Positions 1 through 11,637 are shown, counted from the first letter of the stretch. The stretch is 64,000 nucleotides of DNA from Prunus persica (GCF_000346465.2 NC_034016.1:15616730-15680729), one strand, 5' to 3'. Notes: generated by a model not told the origin, from the letters alone. Made by a program: numbers and translations.

Positions 1-1020
1 GAAGATAATTTGACAAGAAGAGTGCAGATACACAAATATGCCATAAGCAAACATCATTGAAAGGAACTCTGTGGGCACGCATAATTTTCGTTAACTGTGA
101 CAATAAAATTTGAAACTAGACAGGTCTTTGCAACAAATTTTGTTGGTGCCTGCTCTGACCCAAATGTCTATTGTGAGTATGATATCGGTGGGTGCATGAG
201 AGAGAGGTGCACCCACAAACATACAAACAAACAGGAAAACTAGCAAAAGCAATTGCTACTGGTGTCAGCATTGCAAAATACACAAAAATGGTGACAGAAA
301 TAGAGAGCAAACTATAATATCACAAAATGAGAATAGATGCAGCGACCTGTTGGAAGGAAAATATCAGTTTGATGATATTTGACACCCAACTAATGACAAC
401 TGCATCCCTACGGCATGTTGCATACAGAATATGATACAAATTGGAAAACAACATGGGAGACAAGTCTGAAATCTTGCAACTTAATTGAAACAGTGAAGCA
501 GGTGACTGCACCCTGATTTTTTTGTAACATGTGCAAGTGGGGAGGATATTCTAGTGAACAAGACAGAACAAGGATACCAAAAGAACAAATAAATACAAGC
601 AAAAGTTGAGATACGTGCATACTTTGGAAAAAAAAAACTATATACTGTAATTGCATTCAATGACTTGGATTTGCATACAGGCTATTAGTAATTGCATACA
701 GAAATATGCAATTGCATGAACATTACAGCCATCAATGTCAGATACCCACTTCACCTCACGCCACTTTCAGAATCACAAACCCACCACAATCAAATCATAC
801 ACAATCAGAGGCCTCATGGGTATTCATATATACAATCAGATCAAGAGGCACTATAACAACCCAGCAGAAATGCACAGTGGGAAAAGAAATACAAAATTTG
901 AATAATTAATTTCTGGAATTGTTCAATGAAAAAACTGAAACAACAATTCAAAATCACTAGAAGAATAAATTAAATAGAACCATCAATTACCCATAACGAA
1001 AATCAACACACGAACTTACC
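1..1020. other. Probable intron or unassigned sequence at left edge
   Basis: No open frame here looks like a conserved protein on either strand. The stretch lies directly downstream, on the minus strand, of a good donor site (GGTAAGT, read at 1020-1014). It is therefore most simply the first intron of a minus-strand gene whose body lies left of the window. Confidence 0.3.
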
Positions 1021-1240
1021 GAGATGGAGGAAGCAGCTGGAGAAGACGAAGTGGGTTTCTGGGTTTTGGTTGAAATATGCTCCTCAGATGGAGAAGACAA
1101 AGTGGGGGGAGCTTCTTCAGGCTGTACGAAGCTGTGCAGCTGTGACTTCACCGAAATAGAGCTGTGGCTGTGCAAAGCTATGGAGGAGGAGATAGACGAA
1201 ATCGATCTGTGTGCAGCCTAGGTTTTGAACGCGCGGGAGC
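1021..1240 (-). other. Probable 5' non-coding exon of a minus-strand gene
   Basis: Read on the minus strand, this is a CT- and C-rich leader that ends at 1021/1020 in a consensus donor. It has no ATG on that strand, so it would be untranslated leader with the coding start in a later exon outside the window or in its first kilobase. On the plus strand there is a 65-codon ATG frame at 1024-1221. It is acidic and low in complexity, and I think it is chance. The gene product cannot be named. Confidence 0.35.
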
Positions 1241-2906
1241 TTTTTTTTCCTTATTTTCACTGGTTAACCAAAAGAACCAGTTTCACTTGTTTTTAAAAAA
1301 AGCCCACGTGACTAGCATGTGATGGGCTGTACAGGTACAGCCGGCGCACCACAGCCAAACTCCCCAAAAGTTTTATATCTATATAAAAAACATATGGGTT
1401 AATTGTTCATGGCCATATTAAATGGATTTCTTAAATTTAATAACACAATGACCCAAATAATAATCACTTTAAATATTTAACAATACAAGGACTCACATTT
1501 ATAAATTGAACATTAATAAAATATTATTTTTATTTTGGAACAACAAATACCCAATTAATCGAACACTTTCTTCAAGACAATGTTTAGTACTTCTAGTTTG
1601 ATAACTTTTTTGTTCTCAACAATTTCATGGTTTATTTATTTATATTTTATGTGTTCTTTTGTTATCTTAGTTTAATAGAATTATCATAATTAAATCAAAA
1701 ATAAAATATATACACGTGCATAAATTTTTTTCTTTTTTGTTAAACTATGATTATATAAAATAAAAAAAAGGAAAAGGGGCGTCATTTTAATTTATGCCCT
1801 TGGGCCACTCAAAAGTTAGGATCAGCCTTGGTAATGAGTCCGTCTTCTTGCACTCAAGTTTGAATCTCCTTTTTATAAATTAGATTAATTTAGAGTAATT
1901 TATATTATCTTTTTTATTTTTTTAAAAAAATATATATTTCCTTTCATCACACTAAAGACTAAGTTTTCTCAATAAAGACATAATCGTCACATCCTACTCA
2001 TATAGATGTGCTATAAAAGAATATATATATATGTGTTATAAAAAAACTCACATATACATATGTCAGAAATTTCAAGATTACGATGTCATTTTGCGAGACG
2101 TAAACTGGTCACCGTTGCCTGGTGTTGCCTCACCTCTCATAAAATGGAATCCAACTCTTATGTGTTTAAGTGAATTTTGACTATGTAATTAATTTAGTCC
2201 GAAAATATTTTGATTGTTGCGAAATTAAATTCATTAATTTTGATGGGAGGATAGGAGTTTCGATTTTGAAATCAAAATAGAAATTGGCTTTAATTATAAG
2301 ACTCCTTTATGAGACCGAGGGCCATGCTTGTCTTCCTAGATATTAAGTTGTAGGAATCATAGTTCAAGGACAACAAATATCTATGGCTCACATAACAAAA
2401 TAAAAAACAAACAAACACATATCTGAGATTGTATATGATGTGGACTAGACTTTTCTTTTGTTATTCTTTGTCTTATAATCTTGGATCCGTTTTGTCCTTC
2501 CAGGCCCTTAAAGTTCTTTAAAGGCAAGCATCTATTTGTCGTACACCTATCTCCGACAGCATCAGCTAGGCCTTTTGGTGAGAGTCAAGCCTCTGCCAGA
2601 CAAGAATTTTGTAGAGGATTGGTTGGTGGATATTCCTATTATGGTGTCGATGAACAAGAGGCAACTGAGCAAGAGTTTGTTGAGCAAGTGTTTGGTGAGC
2701 AAAAGTTTCCTGAGGAAGAATTGCTGATCAAGAGGAGGCTGAGCAAGGGGAAGCTGAGCAATGACAAAAATGTCTTCAAAATTCAAAGCACATGCCCCTC
2801 ACATGTCCATTTAGACGGCAATGTGGATGACTTCTCTTTTCTTTTACGTGTTGAATATTACTACTAAGTACTGACTTCTCTTTTCACCAAAAAACAAATG
2901 TACCGA
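1241..2906. other. Intergenic, AT-rich
   Basis: No gene is recognised. At about 1805-1930 a tRNA-like head (B-box-like AGTTTGAATCTCC) is followed by a tail also found, in the opposite orientation, near 59830-59880 (AGATTAATTTAGAGTAAT). This suggests two members of one SINE-like family. The frame at 2481-2867 lacks an ATG and holds short imperfect repeats around GAGCAAG. I do not call it a gene. Confidence 0.4.
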
Positions 2907-3028
2907 CATCTTTAGGTACAGTTTGAGTTGTCTCATATGAAAAGTTTCCATGGTTCCATCTCTTCAACATCTTTAGGTACAATTTGAGTTGTCTCATATG
3001 AAAAGTTTCCATGGTTCCATCTCTTCAA
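2907..3028. repeat. 61-bp tandem duplication
   Basis: Two adjacent copies, 2907-2967 and 2968-3028, are identical except for about one base. The unit begins CATCTTTAGGTACA and ends CCATCTCTTCAA. The near-identity points to a recent slippage or unequal-exchange event. Confidence 0.9.
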
Positions 3029-3136
3029 CTTTAAGGTACATATTGCATGCAAACACAACTCAATAGTAAAATCAGTAAACAGCTTATATTATAAAATCAT
3101 TGTATTTGTTTGGTGTCTTAATTAAATATTTCCAGA

Positions 3137-3289
3137 GCCCAAGAGGCCCAAGTTGGTGATGACTTCATCGGATTTGAATTCTTCGAAGATAGGTGGGATG
3201 AGGACGAGCCCAAGTGCCAAGACCTTGTCTTGTACTTGTCACAATTCGGCCCGTTATTTCTCAAGAGATTCATTTCTCATGTTTGGTAA
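3137..3289 (+). pseudogene. UGT84-like glycosyltransferase fragment
   Basis: An open frame from 3137 to the TAA at 3287-3289 contains FIGFEFFEDRWDEDEP followed by a QDLxLYLxQ stretch. It matches the N-terminal acceptor-binding part of UGT84 enzymes. The intact UGT84 gene of this window has [16 protein letters not shown] at the same place (residues 68-83). Only about 35 residues are recognisable. The start, the UDP-sugar-binding half and the PSPG box are missing, and the frame runs into unrelated codons. The orientation is opposite to the intact gene 8.5 kb away. I read this as a decayed relic of a second UGT84 copy. A gene-capture fragment inside a transposon is the other possibility. Confidence 0.6.
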
Positions 3290-4870
3290 AATTAAGTTCA
3301 AATAATGCTTTGTGAACAATAAAATCAAGTCCAAATATGCTATTACCCACGCCCCAAAATTTTCACTTATATTAGGAACACTTCTAACAAATGAATTAAA
3401 TAAATTTATAAGCGAAAGCCTATGAGGTTGCTTTTGTAATTGGATAACCATCATTGAAAACCATCTTTACATTAGATGGTTTGGAGTTTTGATGTTCCCT
3501 ACTTTATTGACCGCAATTTCTGTATTTATTATTGCTTTAAGGGGAATTCTTAGACTTACCAATGCTTAGTTTTCAATTTTCCTCTGACCATAAAATGAAA
3601 TATGAATAACCTGTCCTCCTCTCAGAATATTTTGGCTTCTCAACGGCTCCTAAGGCCTCGTTTGGTGGGCCGGCTAGGATTAGATTGGATTGGGTTTCAT
3701 ATTATAGACTGAACTGGTTGAGACTGGACCAGACTTTCAATCATAGCCATTTTTTGATGCCATCTTTTTTGGGACTGGACTCGAAAATCTTATAGTTTAA
3801 AAAATTCTCTTTTTTAAGTGTCTTTTTTTTCCTTCAATTTTTTTTTCCCAGTTTCTTTCTTTATCAGATAAAATTCATTGTTTTCATGTCAGAAGAAAAT
3901 CTATCTTTTTTTTATTATACAATATTTATATATATATAAAAAGATTATTACAAGAGAAAAAAGATTGTAGTTATCCAAAGAAAATGCTAATCTATATATA
4001 TAAAGCAAAAGGCAGAGAATGGTGAAACATTCAAAATACCAGAAAATGCCCTTTGTTAATTCAAACATTAAGAATTGAAATTATTAATTAAATGAGGATA
4101 ATATCGTAAATTCATATTTTTTAATATTAAAAAAATTAAAATTTAAAAACAAAATAAGATAATAGGTCCTACTTTTATGGAACATAACTATCCTGTTATT
4201 TTTTCTTAATTCTAAAAATAAAATAAAAAAGAAAAAGAAAACCAATTGGCACATGCGTGAGCATGTGTCAAGGGGCTAGTTTGAAATAAAAGAAAAAAAA
4301 TCGATAGTATAACTTCCAGATCCAAGAAAATACAAACTCAAAACAATATTAAATAAAAAATAAATGAAAAGGGATGATGCAAATTCTTGAACGAAAACTA
4401 GATCTAAAAGATATTCAATGAAAAGTGCTTCAATACTGGAAGGGAAACAAAAAGATGAATGATTTTTTTACAAAGATATCAAACCCAAAACACTAAAAAT
4501 AAAAGGGTAAACCTGGAAATTAGTATATTAAGTAAACTCAAAAATAGGACAGCGGGTAAATAGTAGGGTTTTTTTTTGAGTTTATTTATAGAAATTAAAT
4601 GAATCAATTTAATTAGCCTGATCTAATGATTAAGAGACAAAATCTCACTTAAATGCCATATATAAAACCCTCACTATAGAATTCCTGCTAGTTTATAATG
4701 TTGGCCACATTGTATCTAGACCCACTCTGTTTGTGGGCCTAAGGCCGCTTTGTCCTTGGTAAATTTCAATTGGATTTGTTCTTATATTTATATTTTATCC
4801 ACAACTTACTGGTTTAATGTGTTCAGTTGCCCCATTATGCTAGAACACTGGGTGTTTACCAGACGGGGAG
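3290..4870. other. Intergenic, repeat-derived
   Basis: No gene seen. At 3656 the sequence AGGCCTCGTTTGGTGGGCC resembles a terminal end of hAT-type non-autonomous elements. No matching partner end was found, so it may be a truncated copy. The remainder is AT-rich. Confidence 0.35.
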
Positions 4871-4990
4871 TTTAGTTTCATGTGGGTGTTATTACCTAAT
4901 CAATAAGTAAATATGCCAGAGAGTTACATTTGTGTTGAATCATTAGTACTTTCTTTGATTTGTATTTTACCTTTTAGATTAGTGTAAATT
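4871..4990 (+). repeat. 120-bp dispersed direct repeat, copy 1
   Basis: It runs from TTTAGTTTCATGTGGGTG to TTAGATTAGTGTAAATT. A second copy in the same orientation lies at 9780-9900 with roughly eight differences. The flanks of the two copies do not match, so this looks like two insertions of one short repeat rather than a pair of LTRs. Confidence 0.8.
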
Positions 4991-6051
4991 GGGTACAAGA
5001 ATAAAGCACATTGCAAATTGGGTAATTTCTTTGATTTCACTCCTTACGCATCTTTTAGGTGAGCAAACATCAACAGGGTGTGGCTTATTCATTAGTTTGT
5101 TATACTAAATGTATACTTTGAGTCAACATTGTTAAATATGTATTGTTCAGGTTTTCATGACAGACATATCACAATACTTCAATTTTTCTAATGTTAAATG
5201 CCACTCAGGGAAACATTAGGGTTTGGGTGAGATGCAATAAGACCTTAAAAAGAGGCTTATATCTATTATGTTTCCTCTAGTCTTGTCTATCATCTCAGAA
5301 CCTCATTAAACAAGGCTATAGATAGTTTTGATTTACAGACGGGCTCAGGACTTGAAAATGACATGGACTAACCTTACGTACAAACTTATTGAAAAATCGA
5401 TGGTACAAATGAATTTCATTGATAACAAAAAAATACACGGGGGAGCCTTATCCCTCAAAAACCCCGTATCCAATACCGCTATTAAAATAACATATATTTA
5501 AAATAATATATATTCAAAATAGTCATTTTCCAAATTAGCATAATTTTTACTAGAATTCCCCAAAAGACAAGAGTCCAGTACAAAGGTGGAGGAAAAAGAC
5601 CTCTGTGGAGTTGAGAAGAAGCTGCCTTGGAACTGGTGCAGCCGATCGATAAGAGTGTTGGGTTTCGTTTTAGTTGGTTAGCCAGCCTAGTGGGGATTAG
5701 TTAATAAGATCGGCCTAGGCTAAGGTATTATTTTAGTCTTTGAAAAAACAAGTCTCCTGGGCTATAGCCCAGGTTAGCTTGTTAGTAGTACCGGATAAGC
5801 TCTGTCCAGTTTTCTTTGGTTTTAGTCAAGCATAAAAACCCAAGCAGAAACTCTTATTTGTCACATATCCATGGAGTTATAATAATTGGAGGGCAGTACA
5901 TGAATTCAAACATAGGCTTAGCCCTCTGTTATAGAATCTCACACAATCTATTCATTCTCACATTATCATTTCTTCTGAACACAAAGCTTGTCTATTGATC
6001 AAGACATGGGTATACCATATGTGGCTACTACGGCTTGGATTGGATAGAATG
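4991..6051. other. Intergenic, unclassified repeat debris
   Basis: No gene recognised. The stretch 5540-6000 is less AT-rich and contains a perfect self-complementary CCTGGGCTATAGCCCAGG near 5756. The 60-codon frame near 5816 starts with TTG and has no family resemblance. Confidence 0.35.
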
Positions 6052-6213
6052 TCTCAACTTGACTGTCGACAGTCGTTGGAAGCCATGGTTCGTCCACGGA
6101 CGGGTTGCAGGGTTTGTATCTATCTCATCTTATTTCTTACTCTGTATTTGTTTTAGTCAGAAAATCAGACTACAAGTATCTATCTCAACTTGACTGTCGA
6201 CAGTCGTTGGAAG
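6052..6213. repeat. Paired 31-bp direct repeats, each with a 14-bp palindrome
   Basis: Identical 31-mers occupy 6052-6082 and 6183-6213, 131 bp apart. Each contains the perfect palindrome GACTGTCGACAGTC (6061-6074 and 6192-6205). A shorter shared TATCTATCTCA motif lies nearby. The function is unknown. It may be the end structure of an unclassified transposon or a duplicated protein-binding site. Confidence 0.85.
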
Positions 6214-7326
6214 ACTACTACAATTTTTCATATGGAAAAAATTATTTTTGAGGGGTATTTTTGGCATGAAAAATTTGATTCCCTTTCACCTTTTTCCAAT
6301 CTCACCTCCACTCTCCAGAATCAAATATCTTCAATATCAGGAATCAGGAATAAGATCTGTTGTGGGCCCTATGTTATTGTTCATTCCGCCAATTTAAATA
6401 AACAAAGGAGTCATCCGGAATGGAAATGACTCTCCACCCAGTTCCATTCTAGTTATGTAAACATGCCCTTATAAGATAAACTTCCTTATCATTTATACTT
6501 ACATGATTCACGTGATATGAGAAATAAAGAGAAAAAGATATACAATAATAAATGAGTAAATCCTCATAATTCGGTAGATATCAAACTTATCACAACCATG
6601 TATCATTTTCGCATTCATGTAACTTAGAATTTGAATCTCAAATAAATAGAACTACCATTAGACCACTTAATGTAAACATGTGCTTTGTAAAATTGAACTA
6701 TCGATATGTTGGACAAACTTCATGCCTTAGTCATAAAACCCCACTAGGAATAGGACCACTTCTTCCCATGACTCAACTCTTGTGATATTTTATACGAATA
6801 TCAGTTGTATGTGTGCCAAACATAGATAGTCAAACGTGCCAAGAGGCTAATATTAAAAACAAAAGAACTTTATGACTAGTTGAATTTCTTACCGTTCATG
6901 CCTTGGCCGAGACAAGTTTGGATTCTTCTTCAGTTGGCAACATCGACCTTATGACTAGGATGCTCTCATTAAGACTTGTAATATTCTTCGAATTTTTTTT
7001 CATTTTTAGAGAACGTCGATAAATATTCTTTTATTTTTAATTCTCAATGTAATATTGCATTTTCTCAAATAATCTTACATAAATCTAAAACCTAGAAGAA
7101 AACTCAAATCCATGGAAAAATAAAACCGCAACCCAATTCTTCCGCATACTACAAACATTTAAAAAATAATAATTAAAAATTTAGTTTTCCACCTTCAAAC
7201 TAATTTTTTTCTTACATGCAGCCAATCGCCTTATTTTTTATAAATAAAACCCAATTCTTATGAGTAATAAAATTCGATGACTAGGATTCAACTCAACAAG
7301 TTACCTAATCAAACTTAAAATTTTAA
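6214..7326. other. Intergenic; SINE-like fragment on minus strand
   Basis: No gene seen. On the minus strand at about 6545-6675 there is an A-box-like GTGGTCTAATGGTAG and, further on, a B-box-like GAGATTCAAATTC. This is the layout of a tRNA-derived SINE. No clear target-site duplication was found. Confidence 0.4.
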
Positions 7327-7672
7327 GAGTGCTGCTATTTCCACCCATTGTCTTATTTCCCTACCCACCTTAATTATCTTCAAAATTTTAAAGACAAATT
7401 TACCTCTTCATAAAATGACTTCTAAGGACTTAGGGAAAATGCCTCAACTCTCTTTAAAATATGTATTCAAAATATTTTAAAAACTACAAGGCATGGAATA
7501 AAAAAAATTTAATCCTCTCCATATCTCAACTATTTGATTAGCAAAGATAATTTGTTTGAATTAATAATTAAAGGGTATTTTAGGAATAATGGCGGGTGCA
7601 AAGATAAGATTGTGTTTTTTCAAATTTACATGGTGAGTGAGCAAGATAAGGTAGGTGAAAATAGCAACACTC
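7327..7672. mobile_element. MITE with about 22-bp terminal inverted repeats
   Basis: The left end GAGTGCTGCTATTTCCACCC mirrors the right end, which reads GAGTGTTGCTATTTTCACCT on the other strand (7672 back to 7653). The length is about 346 bp with no coding capacity. The GAGTG-TTGCTATTT terminus is of the kind seen in Mutator-like MITEs of plants. A clean target-site duplication was not evident. Confidence 0.75.
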
Positions 7673-7974
7673 AATCTTATTTATTGTAATTTTAAGATCC
7701 CTAAAATACCCCCACTTAAAGTTTGAGTTGGCTTTGCAATTGTTGTTTGCCTCCATTTATTGGGTTGAATGTAAATTCAACAGATTTGCTGCACTTTGTC
7801 ATTAATGTCCATTTCATTAAGTTTTTAAGATTCAAATGGTGTTTTAAATAGGCTTAAATTAAGGAAATTGTTAGGGTAAGTTTTTTTTTTTAATCAATCT
7901 TTTTTTATCGAATTTTCTTTTAATCAAATTTAGAATATAAAAAAGTCACATTTTGGGAATGGTATATTAAATTT
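7673..7974. other. Spacer between two MITEs
   Basis: AT-rich, no open frame and no repeat recognised. Confidence 0.5.
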
Positions 7975-9226
7975 AGGGAAATTTGGATAAATACCACCTG
8001 AATTTTTTTGGGCATGTGCGCTCATACCACCTGAACTTTGAATTTTTTATTTTTAACCACATAAACTTAGTGTTGCAATCCACCACCACTGTCTAACTCC
8101 ATTAAAATTTTCGTTAAGTTTAATGACATTTCCGTCAACTCACTATAAAAAACAGAATTTTTAAAGGCTTTTTTATCACAAATGGTCCCTCATGTTTACA
8201 AAATTATCACGAATCGTTATTTAGGTTTTTTTTTGTGACACTAATAGTTCTTCATATTATCATCTATACCCATCAAAATAGTCCTTCTTGTTAATGTCCG
8301 TCAAAACTGACGTTCAAAAAATCACGTGCAGTCACATGACTGCATTTTGAATGATAATCTCGTCATTCCACTCAACCCTCAAAATCATTTTCCTCCATTT
8401 CCTCCTCGGTCTCTCCATTTTGGGACAAAGTTGATCTGCAAAAGGAATATCTGGGTTTAAAAAGTCAAATACGCATTATTCTTCTTACATAAGGATCGAG
8501 AAAATGGAGGGAAAGGGTTCTGAGAGTTGATTGGAATTACGAGACTATCATTCAAAAAAGCAGTCACGTGACTGCGCGTGATTTTTTTAACGTCGGTTTT
8601 TATAGAAACTAAGAGGAAGGACTATTTTGATGGATAGATGATAACATGAAGGACTATTAGTGTTACAAAAAAACCTAAAGAACGATTTATGATAATTTTG
8701 TAAACCTAAAGGACCATTTATGATAAAAATTAACCTAATTGAACCACACCTTCCCAACCCCTACCATTTTCAACGCCAATTGGGGAGCTAAAGATTTAAA
8801 CCTCATTTTTATCTTTTTATACAAAACTTCAGAAAAAAAAAATCAGGAACTCATCAATCATTTGGACCACTTGTGATATACACCATTTATATTAGATTTA
8901 ATTTAGGCACATAGGCATAGCCATAGCATGCTCATTCATGGCTGGGTCGGTGAGTGTAATTAGGTTAACTTTTTTTTTTTTTGGAAGCTGCGGTGTAATC
9001 AGTTAACTTTTTTATTTTTTAAACTCTTTTTTATTTATAATTATTTTTAGTTACAGTGAATTGACAAAAATGCCCTTAAATTTAAAGGAAACTTTAATGG
9101 AGTTAGACATAGATGGTGAATTGCAATACTTTACAAAATTTAAGTAGTTAAAAATAAAGATTAAAAGTTCAGGTGGTATTAGCGCACAAACCTAAAAGTT
9201 CAGGTAACATTTATGCAAACTTCCCT
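7975..9226. mobile_element. Long foldback element, about 1.25 kb
   Basis: The left arm from 7975 (AGGGAAATTTGGATAAATA, then ACCACCTGAA) pairs with the right arm read backwards from 9226 (AGGGAAGTTTGCATAAATG). Similarity extends through roughly 150-190 bp of each arm. Within the arms the motif TACCACCTGAACTTT occurs inverted on both sides. There is no protein-coding frame, so the element is non-autonomous. A second inverted-repeat element occupies its centre. Confidence 0.8.
8165..8736. mobile_element. Nested foldback element inside the previous one
   Basis: The arms of about 240 bp are inverted copies. The left arm has ATCACAAATGGTCCCTCATG and TGACACTAATAGTTCTTCAT. The right arm read on the minus strand has ATCATAAATGGTCCTTTAGG and TAACACTAATAGTCCTTCAT. 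Both arms carry the CAGTCACRTGACTGC palindrome near the middle. The outer arms stop where this one begins, so this is an insertion into an older element. Confidence 0.8.
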
Positions 9227-9779
9227 TATATTTATGAAGAAACATTTAATATACCTTTCACGTTTTAGCATAAACTAATGTATCTATTATTTAAATTTTT
9301 GTGAAGAAACATTTAATTATTTTTACTTATTATTTCTTAGTGAAAAAAATACATATTTTCCTAGTGAATATTGGGGGAGAAAACTTTGTTATGCAAAAGC
9401 CTTTTCGTCCTTCTTTGTCCCGTGTTTGACTAACAATTAAGAAAACGGCTTAAACCAAACTTTCAAGTACGTTAAGATACCTAACGATCCATATCATTAC
9501 AAACAAAACTCAACAATTATATATATTCACACTCCTCATTCTCTTCATCCAAACACACAAAACACTCAAAATCAAAAGCTTTAACACTTGGAACTCTATC
9601 TACGATTTTGTTTCTCTTGGGTGCTTTTGTTTGATTCTGAGTTTATTATCACCATCAAGATTACGAAAGAGGCAGCTAACAGTCATAACTTTTTAAAGAT
9701 TATGTTCTCATATCAAAATAGAGATATAGCAGGTCGTTGTGCCAAATAAGCTTGACGTTGTGAAGAACTCATTGAGTGG
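9227..9779. other. Intergenic with promoter-like sequence
   Basis: There is no gene, but 9510-9600 reads like a plant core promoter and leader on the plus strand. It has ATTATATATATTCAC followed by a CT/CA-rich stretch. No coding region follows. It may be the relic of a promoter or part of a repeat. Confidence 0.3.
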
Positions 9780-9900
9780 TTTAGTTTCATGTGGGTGTAA
9801 TTACCTAATCAATAGGTAAATATGCCAGAGAGATACATTTGTATTGCATCATTAGTACTTTCTTTGATTTGTATTTTTAGCTTTAGATTAGTGTAAATTG
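9780..9900 (+). repeat. 120-bp dispersed direct repeat, copy 2
   Basis: Same orientation as 4871-4990, with about eight mismatches and a similar end at GTGTAAATT. Confidence 0.8.
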
Positions 9901-10842
9901 CGGCCACAAGGGCAAATACAAATATCAATAAAGGGGTAATGTAAATATGGAAGTATATAGTAACCACACAGGATTAATTCCATATACAAAGCCACAAAAG
10001 GCTAGAGAAATTTCGATATAAAAGCTATATGCCCGTGCCATGTTGCCAACTTAATTACAGTTGACGTCAACTAATTAATACATGCATTTTACTTACTCAT
10101 AACAAGAAAAATTTAATTAATACATCCATCTAGGTCAAGGTACCAAAGGCCGACAAATGAGCAAAACATGTGAACCTTCGCTTTTTAAATTGTAAAAAGT
10201 TTATAGCTTGGGGCAAAATAAAAAAGTACATTTGTTCTGGTCTAGTGACATTAATTTACTTTAAAAATTAAGTTATTTTTATATATCAGTAATATTTTAA
10301 ATTATACAAAATTAATATAATTTAAAAGGAGAGAAATTTGAACTTGGGTGCAAGAACTGAACTCACTGTCATGACGAAGTTACTCACCTAACTTAGGTTT
10401 GCAAAATGTTAGGTCATTTTCAGATTAACCTCGAATTTGTCAACATTTTCTAACTCGTACACGAACTTGTATAAAATACAAATACCATCTTGCATGAACG
10501 GTGTGAGTTTCACATTTCACTTATCTGAAAAATGAGTGACGCGTTGATAGAAACGATAATGAAAGATTATAAGCCATAAGGAATATGAAAAAAAACAAAC
10601 AAACAAACAAAAAAAACAAAATAATTCTACGGAATTGACAACTTTAATAATGTAATGTGTGAACATGAGTGGTTTGCAAAGTCTTGCCCACGCCATATAC
10701 AATATTTATTGTGGCATGGGAAGGAGACACCTTGAAGTGATAAACTCAACCACGGAATTGAGGAAAATGAAACAGAATATCAGATCTATGTAGAATGATT
10801 CCTACAACTTAATATATATATATATATATATATATCATTCTC
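9901..10842. other. Intergenic
   Basis: No gene recognised. It contains a possible SINE-like fragment on the minus strand at about 10330-10405 and an (AT)n run at 10811-10835 immediately before the tandem MITE pair. Confidence 0.4.
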
Positions 10843-11230
10843 CTTCTATTGAGGGATCCCTTAAATAATTTTATTTGAAGGACGTTCTTTAAGGTACTCT
10901 ACAATTTTTTTTTCCAATGATTCAAACAATCTATTTTTTAGGTCTTCATTCATAGATCATCCTTACAAAAAATTAGACAAATCAAAAAACGTTTCGACAT
11001 CCAATTGTGTCTTACAAAATCAATGAACACGTTCATTCAAGAAAGTACTAAAATTTCAATAACTCAAATGAGTGGTCAAATGATATCGGATTCAAGTAAT
11101 TTTTTGTAGAGATGATCTTTGAATAAGTATCTACAAAATAGACGGTTTGGATTAGTGAAATACAATCCGGAGTGTGGCCTACAAGGAGTGTCCCTCAAAT
11201 AAGCTTATTTGAGGGATCCCTCAATGGAAG
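10843..11230. mobile_element. MITE, copy 1 of a tandem pair
   Basis: The ends are inverted: CTTCTATTGAGGGATCCC at the left and GAGGGATCCCTCAATGGAAG at the right. The 388-bp body has no coding frame. A closely similar copy lies only 20 bp away in the same orientation. A more diverged relative appears at about 46090-46470. Confidence 0.85.
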
Positions 11231-11250
11231 CTCTCTGATATATACAGTCC

Positions 11251-11637
11251 CTTCTATTGAGGGATTCCTCAAATAATTTATTTGAGGGACTCCCTTTAGG
11301 GTACCCTATCATTTTTTTCCCAATGATCAAAACCATCTATTTTTTAGGTCTTCATTCATAAATCATCCTTACAAAAAATTAGACAAATCGGAAACCGTTT
11401 CGACATCCAATTGTGTCTTACAAAATCAATGAACACGGTACTTTAAGAAAATACTAAAATTTCAATAACTCAATTGAATGGTCAAATGATACCTGATTCA
11501 AGTGATTTTTTTTGTAGAGATGATCTTTGAATGAGTATCTATAAAATAGACGGTTTGGATTAGTGAAATACAATCCGGAGTGGGGCCTACAAGGAGTATC
11601 CCTCAAATAAACTTATTTGAAAGATCCCTCAATGGAA
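11251..11637. mobile_element. MITE, copy 2 of a tandem pair
   Basis: Same length and order as copy 1, with scattered differences (for example GAGGGATTCCTCAAATAATT at the left end). The sequence 3' of both copies (CTCT...TATATA) is also similar. The pair may therefore come from a local duplication including flank rather than from two independent insertions. Confidence 0.85.

Noticed and set aside
1024..1221. Plus-strand ATG frame of 65 codons, Glu/Asp-rich
   Set aside because: The opposite strand has a consensus donor exactly at its left border and leader-like composition. The frame has no family resemblance.
2481..2867. 128-codon plus-strand frame
   Set aside because: It opens at TTG, not ATG, and its middle is a run of imperfect GAGCAAG repeats. 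A nuclear plant gene would not start there.
4871..9900. A complete LTR retrotransposon bounded by the 120-bp repeats
   Set aside because: The repeats are short, no gag or pol frame lies between them, flanking target-site duplications are not visible, and the interval is filled by unrelated foldback elements.
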